Positions 18,758-27,608 of a DNA stretch of 64,000 nucleotides are shown here, in pieces; positions within the stretch are counted from its first letter, which is position 1, and every line of letters begins with the position of its first letter. Location of the stretch: contig NZ_JQKW01000011.1 in the NCBI RefSeq assembly GCF_000746255.1, forward strand, positions 1-64,000. The letters are read 5' to 3'. Source of the stretch: Thermodesulfobacterium hydrogeniphilum (GTDB taxonomy: Bacteria > Desulfobacterota > Thermodesulfobacteria > Thermodesulfobacteriales > Thermodesulfobacteriaceae). A program made the translations under genes and the position numbers. A model generated the notes under the pieces. It did not search any database. It was given only the letters and a program-made list of their open reading frames with translations, and was not told the DNA's origin.

Positions 18758-20418
18758 ATGTTTAAAAAAATCAAAAATTTATTTTTGGTTCTAAATTTTT
18801 TCATTTTGTGTCTAAATAGTTGTAATACTGATTCTAAACAGGTTAAAAAATCTCAAACTAATGTTTTGAAAGGTCCTGCGATAGTTATAGGTATTTTATC
18901 TCAGGACTCTCCTAAGAACATTTTAAACACATTATATCCTCTTAAAAACTTTTTAGAAAGTAAATTAAAAAGACCTGTAAAAATTGAAATATCACAGGAT
19001 TTTAATGAATATTATCAAAAAATAAAAAATAAAAAGATAGATCTTTTGATTTTGGATCCTGCTACTTATTGTGAAATAAGATGGAAATTACATAGATATA
19101 TTATTCCTTTAGTAAAACCTGAAGGGGGAGAAGGAGAAATAACTAGTGTTTTTATAACTAAAAATAGTTTTCACATAGATAGAATTTTTGATGCAATAAA
19201 TAAAAAAAGTGCTTTGGGAGATGAAAGGTCCTCTTTTAGTTATTTAATTCCTCTTTCCATGTTAAAAGATGTGGGATTATCTTTAAAAGATTTTAAGGAA
19301 GTGGCTACTATAAAAAATGAAGATAGAATTGCTCTTTTTGTTCTTATAGGAGAATATGAAGTAGGAGCTTTAAGTGAACCTATAGCTAATAAATATTTAA
19401 AAGATGGTCTTAAAATAATCAAAAAATCAGAACCCACTCCTAAGTTTCTTATTGCTACAAGAATTGATTTTGAAGAAAAAAATAAGATAAAAAATTTATT
19501 GTTAAAAGATATAAATAAAGATGTTTTAAAAGCTTTTAATATTGAAAAATTTGTTTTTGCTGAAGACAGAGACTTTGATTATATAAGGGTTTTGATACGC
19601 AATTTTAAAGGCAAAGATTATATAGAATATCCTAAAAATACTATAAAAGTTGCCATTCTCCCTCTTTATAGCCCTTTAACTATTTACAAAAAATTTGATC
19701 CTCTTATGAGATATCTTTCAGAAAAAACAGGGTATGAATTTAAAATGGTTATTCCTAAAAATTTTGAAGAATTTATAAAAATTGTTAGCCAAGGAAAGGT
19801 TCATTTTTCTTATCAAAATCCTTATGTTTATGCTATTATATCTAAAAAATATCCTTTAAAGGTTTTAGCTATAACTGTGGGAGAGGAATGTGTTTTTGAA
19901 CATAAAAAAAAGGGTCTGCGGTGGAGATACTTTTAGAGGAGTTATTATTGTAAAAAGGGAGGTAATATAAATTCCATAAAAGATTTAAAAGGAAAAAAAA
20001 TATTTATTGTTTCTCCCTATTCTGCAGGAGGATTTTTAGCACAAAAGATTTTTTTAGAAAAAAGGGGATTTAATGTGTATAAAGATTTTAAACTTATAGA
20101 TGCTAAAAGACAAGAGAAAGTGATAATAGGAGTTTATAAAGAGGAAGCAGATGCCGGATTTGTAAGAGAATCTGCTCTTTCAGTTTTTTCTAAGGAAGTA
20201 GATATGTCCAAGATAAAAGTTCTGGCTTTTACAGATTATCTTCCTAATTGGCCTTTTTGTGCAGTAAATGTGGATCCCAAACTTGCAAAAAAGTGAAAGA
20301 TTTACTAATACACCTTAAGAATAAAGAAGTTCTTAAAAAAGCTAATATCAAAGGATTTGGACTGGCCTCTGATGAAAATTATAAATTTCTTAAAAAATTG
20401 GCAAACAAGACCTATTAA
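18758..20418 (+). pseudogene. Tandem PhnD-like periplasmic binding lipoprotein, three frameshifts
   Basis: The first frame (18758-19936, 392 residues) begins with a lipoprotein signal ending LNSC, with the lipid cysteine at residue 22. It carries a complete PhnD-like domain (about 40-290) and the start of a second, ending in YQNPYVYAIISKKYPLKVLA. The second domain continues in other frames: GGDTFRGVIIVK, then NINSIKDLKGKKIFIV, then KDLLIHLKNKEVLKKANI, stopping at 20418. The breaks fall at homopolymers: A8 at 19904-19911 (one base too many), A5 at 19952-19956 and A6 at 20287-20292 (each one short). No ABC transporter genes are nearby, so it is probably a sensor for the adjacent kinase. Decay, sequencing error and slippage-dependent expression are all possible. 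Confidence 0.75.
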
Positions 20419-22000
20419 ACTTTTTAAAAATTTGGAAATATCTTGGAAACGTCTTAGTATTAGAAAGAAAATTTTTGTATCATCTTTTGCTATAATTATT
20501 TCTTTGGTTTTTCTAATAGATTTCCTTATTTTGAGTTATCAAGAACAAACTCTCAAAAAAGAAATTTACAATAGATTAAGATCTCATTTAAATGCTCTTG
20601 CTTATGAGATCATAGATTATATTGTATTCTTAGATCCTCTGAAGCTTGATGAAAAAATATCTTTTTAATGCAAAATCCCGGAGTTAAATATATAATGATT
20701 GCGGATTTAAATGGTAGAATTCTTGCTCATAGTGATCATAAAGAACTTGGAACCTACATTAAAATTGAACCTGCTACTTTTAAATATTGGGAAAAAGAAA
20801 AATCTAAAATAAAAATCATTAATATTCCCATTTTTAAAGAAGACTATCCTTTGGGAATCATAAGAGTTGGTATTTCAGAAGAGAGTATAAATAATTATAT
20901 AAAAAATTCTTTTCAAAAACTTAGAAAATATATTTTTATAATCTCTGCTGGTATATTGCTTTTGACTTTATTCTTTTCTTATTTTCTTGCTAACACACTA
21001 ACAAAACCCCTTTCCAAACTCAAGGAAAAAATGGCTAATTTGCGAACTGATAAACTTAAATTGTGTGAAAATGAAAATTTAATAGTTTGCAAGGATTTTT
21101 ATAAATGTAATGAAATTAATTGTCCTGCTTACGGTAAAACAAGATGTTGGTTAATTTTTGAAGCTCCTAAAATATGTAAAAAAAGGTATAACATAGATTG
21201 CCATGAATGCTTTGTTTATAAAATCTCTTGTGGAGATGAAATTGGATATCTTATAGAAACTTTTAATGAAATGATAATTAAATTAAAACATTATTTAATA
21301 GAACTTGAAAAGAGCAATTTAGAAAAACTTAAGTTAGAAAAGTCTTCAGCTATAGCTGAAATGGCAATGGTGGTAACTCATGAAATAAAAATCCTTTAAA
21401 TGCTATCAAAGCTGCTTCTTCTTATTTAAAAGCCAATTTTAAAGGGAAGGTTCTAACTGAATTTTTATCTATTATTGATAAAGAAGTTGAAAGATTAAAT
21501 GAACTAATAAGCGGATTCCTCGCCTATGCCAGATCTTTACCTTTAAAGCTTGAAAAAAATGATATTAATGCTATTTTAAAAGAGGTAGTAAAATTAATTC
21601 AACCTGAAGTTGAAGAAAACGGTAAAATATTAAAAACAGATTTTGATTTTAAAATTCCTGAGTTTTATTTTGATTCTTCCCAAATAAAACAGGCTATATT
21701 AAATTTATTGCTAAATGCTGAAGACGCTACAAAAAGAGGGGATATTATTTTAGTTAAAACCGAAAAAGAAGGAAATAATGTTAAAATAATTATAAAAGAT
21801 ACTGGTATAGGGATATCAAAAGATCAGCTTGATAAAATTTTTGAACCCTTTTTTTTACTACTAAGGTTACTGGTTCTGGTTTGGGATTAGCTTGTGTAGA
21901 ACGGATTATTAGAGAACATCATGGAAAAATTGAAGTTAAAAGCGAGGTAGGAAAAGGAACAGAATTTATAATTAAGTTGCCTCTGAGATATGAAGCCTAA
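20357..22000 (+). pseudogene. Sensor histidine kinase with cysteine-rich domain, three frameshifts
   Basis: The reconstructed order is: a membrane helix near the N-terminus (KIFVSSFAIIISLVFLIDF), an extracytoplasmic PAS-like/dCache-like domain (VKYIMIADLNGRILAHS), a second helix and a HAMP-like segment. A Cys-rich module at about 21064-21231 follows (KCNEINCPAYGKTRCW, then IDCHECFVYK). The kinase core comes last, with the H-box VVTHEIKNPLNA once repaired, an N-box with LLLNAEDATKRG, and GTGIGI/GSGLGLA-type motifs. Single-base losses occur in T5 at 20662-20666, A5 at 21387-21391 and T8 at 21849-21856. The last codons overlap the response regulator start by 11 bases. The exact start is uncertain (20357, 20372 or TTG 20432). 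Confidence 0.75.
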
Positions 22001-23189
22001 AATTCTTTTTATAGATGATGAAATAAATAGTTTAAAAGCTATTTCTGCTATTTTAGAAAAGTCTGGTTTTGAAGTAATAACAGCGAAAACCGCTGAAGAA
22101 GGAATTGGCAAACTTCATAATATAACTCCTAACTGTATTCTATTAGATTACCGTCTTCCTGGAATGAATGGAATTGAAATGCTGAAATGGTTAAAAGAAA
22201 AAAACTATCACATTCCTATAGTCATTCTTACTGCTTTTGGAACCATTGAAAAAGCTGTAGAAGCTATGAAATTAGAAGCTTTCCATTATTTAGTCAAACC
22301 TGTTGATCCTGACTTATTAATAGATGTTATAAAAGAAGCCGCCACAAAACATACTATACCTTTGGATTATTCTTCTTATGAAAAAAAATTTCCAGAAATA
22401 ATTGGAAGAAGCAAAGCTATTAGAGAAGTGTTTTATATAATTGAAATGGTAGCTAAGAGTAATGCAAATGTTCTTATTACAGGTGAGAGTGGTACAGGAA
22501 AAGAATTAATAGCAAGAGCTATTTATAAACATTCTCTTCGCAAAAACAAACCTTTTGTAGTAGTAGATTGCACTACCATTCCTGAAAATCTTTTAGAGAG
22601 TGAATTATTCGGTTATGAAAAAGGGGCTTTTACAGGAGCAACAGAAAAGAAGAAAGGTCTTATTGAACTTGCTAATGGAGGACCCCTGTTCTTAGATGAA
22701 ATAGGAGAACTCCCTTTAAATCTACAAAAAAAATTTTTAAGATTCTTGCAAGAAAAAGAAATTCAGCGTCTGGGAAGTTTAAATAAGATAAAAGTTGATG
22801 TAAGAATTATCTCTGCTACAAATCAAGATTTAGAAAGGGCTGTTAAAGAAGGGGCTTTTAGAGAGGATTTATACTGGCGACTAAATGTGGTCAGAATTCA
22901 TTTGCCACCACTTAGAGAAAGAAAAGAGGATATTCCTTTATTAGTCCAACATTTTTTAAATAAATATGCTAAAGAAAATAATAAACCCATCCCCAATTTA
23001 GAACCCGAAGTTATGGATGCTTTAATGAGTTATGATTGGCCTGGAAATATAAGGGAATTGGCTCATGTAATTGAAAGAGCCGTAGTTCTTTCTCCTTCAG
23101 GAATAATCTCAATAAAACATTTACCCAGAAGAATTAAAGAAAAATCAGGCTGGGAAGAAAGGAGGAGGTTCTATGAAATTACAATTTAG
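21990..23189 (+). CDS. NtrC-family sigma54 response regulator without DNA-binding domain
   Basis: This 399-residue protein has a receiver domain (phosphoacceptor D53 in LLDYRLPG, with the conserved T/K residues later) and an AAA+ sigma54-interaction domain. The latter has Walker A GESGTGKE near 168, GAFTGA near 212-217, Walker B LFLDEIG and the arginine-finger region [12 protein letters not shown]. It stops at [20 protein letters not shown], right after the AAA+ lid. The usual Fis-type helix-turn-helix of about 50-70 residues is absent. The following permease gene starts 17 bases before its stop, so there is no room for a lost domain. It is encoded with the kinase. Confidence 0.92.
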   Translation: MKPKILFIDDEINSLKAISAILEKSGFEVITAKTAEEGIGKLHNITPNCILLDYRLPGMNGIEMLKWLKEKNYHIPIVILTAFGTIEKAVEAMKLEAFHYLVKPVDPDLLIDVIKEAATKHTIPLDYSSYEKKFPEIIGRSKAIREVFYIIEMVAKSNANVLITGESGTGKELIARAIYKHSLRKNKPFVVVDCTTIPENLLESELFGYEKGAFTGATEKKKGLIELANGGPLFLDEIGELPLNLQKKFLRFLQEKEIQRLGSLNKIKVDVRIISATNQDLERAVKEGAFREDLYWRLNVVRIHLPPLRERKEDIPLLVQHFLNKYAKENNKPIPNLEPEVMDALMSYDWPGNIRELAHVIERAVVLSPSGIISIKHLPRRIKEKSGWEERRRFYEITI

Positions 23190-24432
23190 TTTTTTAAAAA
23201 AATTTAAACCTGTAGTAGTATGCATTTTTGTTATTTTTTCTTGTTTATGGATTTATTGGTTAAGCACCTCATCTGTCAAAGCTGAGAAAGTGCAAAAACT
23301 CTCTACCTCAACTGCTGTAACTTCTAACCATCAATCAAAAACTTTAAATAATTTAGGTCTCTCTGGAAAATTAGCCAAATTGATTGAAAAAACCCCTGTA
23401 TGTAGTGCAACTTTAAAAAAAGGTTGTATTGATCCAAAAGCTCCAAAAGGATATTTAGGAATTCCTGGAGCCCCAAAACCAAACTTACTCATTGCTTTTC
23501 TATGGGCTCTCTGGGTAGGATGGATCTTTTCTACAGTAGGAGCCTTTGGCGGAATCATGGCTGGAGTAGGACATATTACAATTTATGGATTAGGCAATTA
23601 TGCAAGTTCATTTAAAAAGACAAATTCTGCTTTAAACAAATTTCTTACAGATACTATCCGTGTTTCTAATATGTTTTTAGTTGGATTAAGTGCTTTGATT
23701 TCTTCTTTTAATTATTGGCGTATGAAAAGAATTGTAGCTCCTCTTGCTATTGCAATGGCTATTGGAGCTGTAGGAGGTGCAGTATTTATAGCTGAACTTA
23801 CAGCTGGAAAAATCAGTTTAAAAGAATATATAGGGTATTTTGGTTTAGCTGTTTTTGTTGTAGCTGGTTTTATGTGGTATGGAACAACTGAAAGAGCCAG
23901 AGCCAAAAGAAAAGCAGCAAGAGAAGCTGCTAAACGCTTTGAAGAAGCTGCTAAAAAAGGAGAAACTGTAGAAGGAGTTAAGATTATAAAATTTGGATTA
24001 ACTGAATGTGTTTTTACCTTTGCAGGAGTAGAATTCAAATTTAATCCTTTACTTGCTGCTATAGGCGGTGCAGCAATTGCAACTATTGCCGTATTCTTAG
24101 GTATAGGTGGCGGATTCTTATTAGTACCTTTTATGACAGATATTGTTAAATTACCTATGTTTATTGTAGCAGGAACCTCTGCATTTATAGTTATGATAAA
24201 AATGATAGTTGGTATATTTACTTATATGGTAGCTAAAGGTGTAATGGTCTGGTGGCCACTTATTGGAACTGAACTTGCTGGTATATTTATTGGATCCATG
24301 ATAGGACCTCGCACTCAAAGATACATTCCTGATATATGGTTAAAACGTTTATTTGTACTCTTGGCTATATACGTAGGATTACGTTATACCACTAAAGGGT
24401 TTTTTGGAAGAAGTATAGTTCCTCCTTATTAA
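23173..24432 (+). CDS. TauE/SafE family permease, long form
   Basis: This 419-residue inner-membrane protein has an N-terminal anchor helix (residues 11-29), then an approximately 75-residue extracytoplasmic stretch with two cysteines (VCSATLKKGCID). The first TauE/SafE repeat (VGAFGGIMAGVGHI) follows, then a highly charged cytoplasmic loop rich in Arg/Lys/Glu (about 240-275). The second repeat is IAVFLGIGGGFLLVPF. The family moves sulfite-like or sulfonate anions. A GGAGGAGG site lies inside the regulator gene, giving tight co-expression. It is longer than the 324-residue paralogue at 13163 and ends at the terminator at 24454. Confidence 0.88.
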   Translation: MKLQFSFLKKFKPVVVCIFVIFSCLWIYWLSTSSVKAEKVQKLSTSTAVTSNHQSKTLNNLGLSGKLAKLIEKTPVCSATLKKGCIDPKAPKGYLGIPGAPKPNLLIAFLWALWVGWIFSTVGAFGGIMAGVGHITIYGLGNYASSFKKTNSALNKFLTDTIRVSNMFLVGLSALISSFNYWRMKRIVAPLAIAMAIGAVGGAVFIAELTAGKISLKEYIGYFGLAVFVVAGFMWYGTTERARAKRKAAREAAKRFEEAAKKGETVEGVKIIKFGLTECVFTFAGVEFKFNPLLAAIGGAAIATIAVFLGIGGGFLLVPFMTDIVKLPMFIVAGTSAFIVMIKMIVGIFTYMVAKGVMVWWPLIGTELAGIFIGSMIGPRTQRYIPDIWLKRLFVLLAIYVGLRYTTKGFFGRSIVPPY

Positions 24433-24453
24433 TTATTATCTTTTTGTATTCCA

Positions 24454-24491
24454 AATACAAGCCCTGAGAAAACAATCTCAGGGCTTGTATT
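24454..24491 (+). terminator. Terminator of the kinase-regulator-permease operon
   Basis: A 16-bp stem (AATACAAGCCCTGAGA with its complement) with a six-base loop starts about 20 bases after the permease stop. The downstream T tract is weak (TATTTTAG), so some readthrough into the next gene is possible. Confidence 0.75.
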
Positions 24492-24507
24492 ATTTTAGGA
24501 GGTAAAA

Positions 24508-25149
24508 ATGCTTGGAAATTTTGAATTCTATTATCTCAAATTTTTATTCATAATTGATAAAATATTTATCATACCCTATAAATTTTTCTATTTCATTTTT
24601 AAAAATCCTGTCTGGGCTTATTTTTTGGGAACTTTTATTTTAAGCTTCACAGCTCTACTAATTGGTAAACTATTATTAGGCTTTGTTTTTTATATAAATC
24701 GCTCATATATAAAAAGTTTAAATGAAGAACTGATTAAGTGGTATAATTTATCTGTAGAAGCTTTAGAAAAAAAAGATTCTGAAAAATTTCATCTTTTTAA
24801 TAAGGAAGCTAATGAATATTTTGGAAAACTTTTCTTTTTGAATATAGCTCAATCTATAAGTCTATTAGTTATTCTACCTTTTATACTTGCCTGGTTGCAA
24901 TTCAGGTTTGGAGAAATTAAATTCCCTTTACCAGTTTCAATCCCTTTTATAGGAAGTCAAGCAAATTATATTTTTGTTTTTCTGATATGCTATTTATTAG
25001 CCTGGTTATTTTATAAACAAATTTATAGATTTTTACCCATTTATAGAAAAATTGAAAAATTTATAGTCATTTGTGGGGATGTTCAAAAAGAAATGAAAAG
25101 CATGGCAGAGGTCTTAAAAAAGAAAATTGAAGCTTCCAAAATCAAATAA
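24508..25149 (+). CDS. Unknown membrane protein, Oxa1/EMC3-like topology
   Basis: I do not recognise a named family with certainty. The 213-residue protein has a hydrophobic N-terminus, a first strong membrane helix (about 36-62) and a charged helical segment of about 40 residues (LNEELIKWYNLSVEALEKKDSEKFHLFNKE). Two further helices follow (about 107-128 and 148-170) and then a basic C-terminal helical tail. One helix, a cytoplasmic coiled hairpin and two helices is the topology of YidC/Oxa1/EMC3 and archaeal DUF106 proteins. That link is an inference from topology. AGGAGG precedes the ATG. Confidence 0.6.
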   Translation: MLGNFEFYYLKFLFIIDKIFIIPYKFFYFIFKNPVWAYFLGTFILSFTALLIGKLLLGFVFYINRSYIKSLNEELIKWYNLSVEALEKKDSEKFHLFNKEANEYFGKLFFLNIAQSISLLVILPFILAWLQFRFGEIKFPLPVSIPFIGSQANYIFVFLICYLLAWLFYKQIYRFLPIYRKIEKFIVICGDVQKEMKSMAEVLKKKIEASKIK

Positions 25150-25246
25150 TTATCTATCTTTTTGTCTCTTTTCAATTATCTTTTAAAACATTATAATAGC
25201 TTTTAAAATCTCTTAAAAAATTTTATTAAAAAAATTTTATTAAAAA

Positions 25247-25813
25247 ATGAAATGGAAAATATTTCTTTTATGCATTTTCTTTTTGAGTGGATATTCTAAA
25301 GCTTTCCCTCATATTTACAAATGTATTGATCCTGAAACAGGGGAAATATTTTTTACTAATTATAAAAAACTATCTTTAAATGAAAAATGCAAACTTATTA
25401 TAAAGGAAAGAAAAAATTCTTCTATAAAAATACCTTATGAGGAGTGGTTTGAAAAAATAGGGAAGTCTTTTTCTTTGGATCCAGCTTTATTAAAAGCAAT
25501 TGCTAAAGTGGAGTCTTCTTTTAATCCTAAAGCTATTTCACCCAAAGGAGCTCTTGGCCTTATGCAACTCATGCCTTCCACTATCAAATCCTTAAGAATT
25601 AAAGATCCTTTTGATCCTGTAGAAAATTTGAAAGGTGGAGCTATGTATTTTAAACAACTTTTAGATGAATTTAAAGATTTGTCTCTTGCTTTAGCAGCCT
25701 ATCATGCAGGTCCAAAGAAAGTTAAAGCTTATAAAGGCATACCTCCTTTTCCAGAAACACAAAATTTTGTAAAAAATGTTCTTCATTATTATTCAATATT
25801 CAAAAATAAATAA
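25247..25813 (+). CDS. Soluble lytic murein transglycosylase-like (SLT) protein
   Basis: This 188-residue exported protein has a signal peptide (residues 1-19, cleaved near SKAFP). A short DUF4124-like segment (IYKCIDPETGEIFFTN) follows. The C-terminal SLT domain has the catalytic glutamate in KVESSFNPKAIS, then GALGLMQLMPST and ALAAYHAGPKKV. It cleaves peptidoglycan glycan strands with 1,6-anhydro product. The upstream 30 bases carry a short tandem repeat of an A/T 13-mer and no clear ribosome site. Confidence 0.92.
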   Translation: MKWKIFLLCIFFLSGYSKAFPHIYKCIDPETGEIFFTNYKKLSLNEKCKLIIKERKNSSIKIPYEEWFEKIGKSFSLDPALLKAIAKVESSFNPKAISPKGALGLMQLMPSTIKSLRIKDPFDPVENLKGGAMYFKQLLDEFKDLSLALAAYHAGPKKVKAYKGIPPFPETQNFVKNVLHYYSIFKNK

Positions 25814-25911
25814 ATTCTAATCTCCTTAGAGTTTTTTCTTTGAAATTTTTAAAATTTTTATTATACTTATTTTTCTAATTAAGTTTTTAAGTAGTCCTGA
25901 GGAGGGATTTT

Positions 25912-27606
25912 ATGCATTTTTTGCTTAAAGATGAAAATACTAAAAAATTCCTTTTAGGAAATGAGGCTATAGCAAGAGCTTCTATAGAAAGCCAGTTAAG
26001 AATTGCTTCTGCCTATCCTGGAACACCTTCTTCAGAAATTGCCAATAATCTTTTTCAGATTCAAATTGATTTACCAGGATTTTATTTTGAGTTTGCTACT
26101 AATGAAAAAGTAGCTATGGAAATAGTTGGAGCAGCATCTGCTTGTGGATTAAGAGCTCTTACTTGTATGAAACATGTGGGGTTAAATGTAGCAAGTGATG
26201 CTTTTATGACCTTAGGATATATAGGGGTTAAAGGGGGATTGGTAGTTGTTACAGCAGATGATCCTTCCTGTCACTCCAGCCAAAATGAACAAGATAATCG
26301 TTATTATGCCAGATTAGCTCAGATACCTATGCTTGAGCCTTTTGATCCTCAGTCTGCCTATGAATTAACTAAACATGCCTTTGAAATCTCAGAAAAATTG
26401 GAACTTCCTGTTCTTTTAAGAACAACCACCAGAGTTTCTCATGCCAGAAGCACAGTTGAAGTGGCCTCTATACCTTGGGAATTTTATAAAAATTTTGTAA
26501 AAGGGCACTTTGAGAAAGATATCAGGAGATTTGTCCCTGTTCCTGCTGTTGCCAGAGAAAGGCATAAAATATTATTGCAAAAATTAAATGAAGCTCAGGT
26601 TTTAGCAGAAAATTTCAAATTGAATAAACTTATTCTAAAAGGTAAATATGGCATTTGTGCTTCAGGAGTATCCATTAATTATGTACTTGATGCTTTAGAA
26701 GAGCTTGGCATGTCTGAAGATGTGTCTCTGCTTCTTTTAACCTTTACCCATCCCTTTCCTGAAAAACTGGCTAAAGAATTTTTATCTCATGTTGAAACCT
26801 GTTTAGTAGTAGAAGAACTTGAACTCTATTTAGAAGAACAATTAAGAATTACAGCCTATAATCATGCATTAAATACTAAAATCCTTGGTAAGACAGAAGG
26901 TTTCTTTCCAAGAAATTTTGAATTTACTCCTTATCAGATTAAAAATGCTATTTCAAAGGCTTTTAAAAAAGAAGAAATTAAAGTTGATATACCTCCTTTT
27001 GATTTTTCTTCAGATCTTCCTCAAAGACCGCCCACCCTTTGTCCTGGATGCCCTCATAGAGAAACCTATAAACTTATAAAAGAAATTCTTCAAGAGCTGG
27101 GTATAGAAGAAAATACCATTTATCCTACAGATATTGGATGTTATACCCTTGGTATTATGCCTCCTCTTAAAATGGCAGATTATCTTCTTTGTATGGGCTC
27201 AAGTATAGGCACTTCCTGTGGCTTTGATGTAGCTACAGAGCAAAAAATAGTGGCTTTTATTGGAGATTCCACCTTTTTCCATGCTGGTCTTCCCTCTTTA
27301 GTAAATGCTAAATATAATCTTCATAACTTTACTTTAGTAGTTCTTGATAATCAAACCACAGCTATGACAGGTCATCAACCTGTTCCTTCTCAGGAATTAA
27401 AATCTGCTTTTTTAAAAGATCATCCTATTATTCCTATTAAAAAGATCGTGGAAGCATTAGATATTCCTTATGTAGAGATTAATCCTTATAAAAAAGAGGA
27501 AACCAAAAAACTGATTAAACCTCTTCTTGAAAAGAAAGAACTTTCTGTAATAATAGCTAAAGCACCCTGTATTTTATACAAAACAAAAATTCAAAAGGAG
27601 AAATAA
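25912..27606 (+). CDS. iorA: Indolepyruvate:ferredoxin oxidoreductase alpha subunit, no ferredoxin domain
   Basis: This 564-residue TPP-dependent subunit oxidises aryl pyruvates (from Trp, Phe and Tyr) to aryl-acetyl-CoA in anaerobes. The N-terminal pyrimidine-binding part has SAYPGTPSSEI and FEFATNEKVAMEI. The C-terminal part has LCPGCPHRETY, GCYTLGIMPP and the TPP/Mg segment GDSTFFHAGLPSLVNA...LDNQTTAMTGHQ. It ends at APCILYKTKIQKEK. Most IorA proteins continue into a C-terminal domain with two 4Fe-4S clusters, which is missing here, and the iorB start follows after two bases. A GAGGAGGG site supports the start. Confidence 0.93.
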   Translation: MHFLLKDENTKKFLLGNEAIARASIESQLRIASAYPGTPSSEIANNLFQIQIDLPGFYFEFATNEKVAMEIVGAASACGLRALTCMKHVGLNVASDAFMTLGYIGVKGGLVVVTADDPSCHSSQNEQDNRYYARLAQIPMLEPFDPQSAYELTKHAFEISEKLELPVLLRTTTRVSHARSTVEVASIPWEFYKNFVKGHFEKDIRRFVPVPAVARERHKILLQKLNEAQVLAENFKLNKLILKGKYGICASGVSINYVLDALEELGMSEDVSLLLLTFTHPFPEKLAKEFLSHVETCLVVEELELYLEEQLRITAYNHALNTKILGKTEGFFPRNFEFTPYQIKNAISKAFKKEEIKVDIPPFDFSSDLPQRPPTLCPGCPHRETYKLIKEILQELGIEENTIYPTDIGCYTLGIMPPLKMADYLLCMGSSIGTSCGFDVATEQKIVAFIGDSTFFHAGLPSLVNAKYNLHNFTLVVLDNQTTAMTGHQPVPSQELKSAFLKDHPIIPIKKIVEALDIPYVEINPYKKEETKKLIKPLLEKKELSVIIAKAPCILYKTKIQKEK

Positions 27607-27608
27607 TT

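Noticed and set aside
20075-20296. A separate 73-residue gene
   Set aside because: Its translation is the middle of the second PhnD-like domain of the upstream gene, displaced by frameshifts on either side.
20357-21890. Treating the kinase fragments (20357-20668, 20668-21399, 21708-21890) as separate genes
   Set aside because: They are consecutive parts of one kinase whose motifs join when single bases in homopolymers are restored.
23100-23200. A frameshift hiding the DNA-binding domain of the sigma54 regulator
   Set aside because: The permease start with its own GGAGGAGG lies at 23173, so no coding space remains for an HTH in any frame.
25217-25246. Tandem copy of an A/T 13-mer before the lytic transglycosylase gene
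   Set aside because: The run is low-complexity A/T and is expected by chance in this composition; I give it no function.
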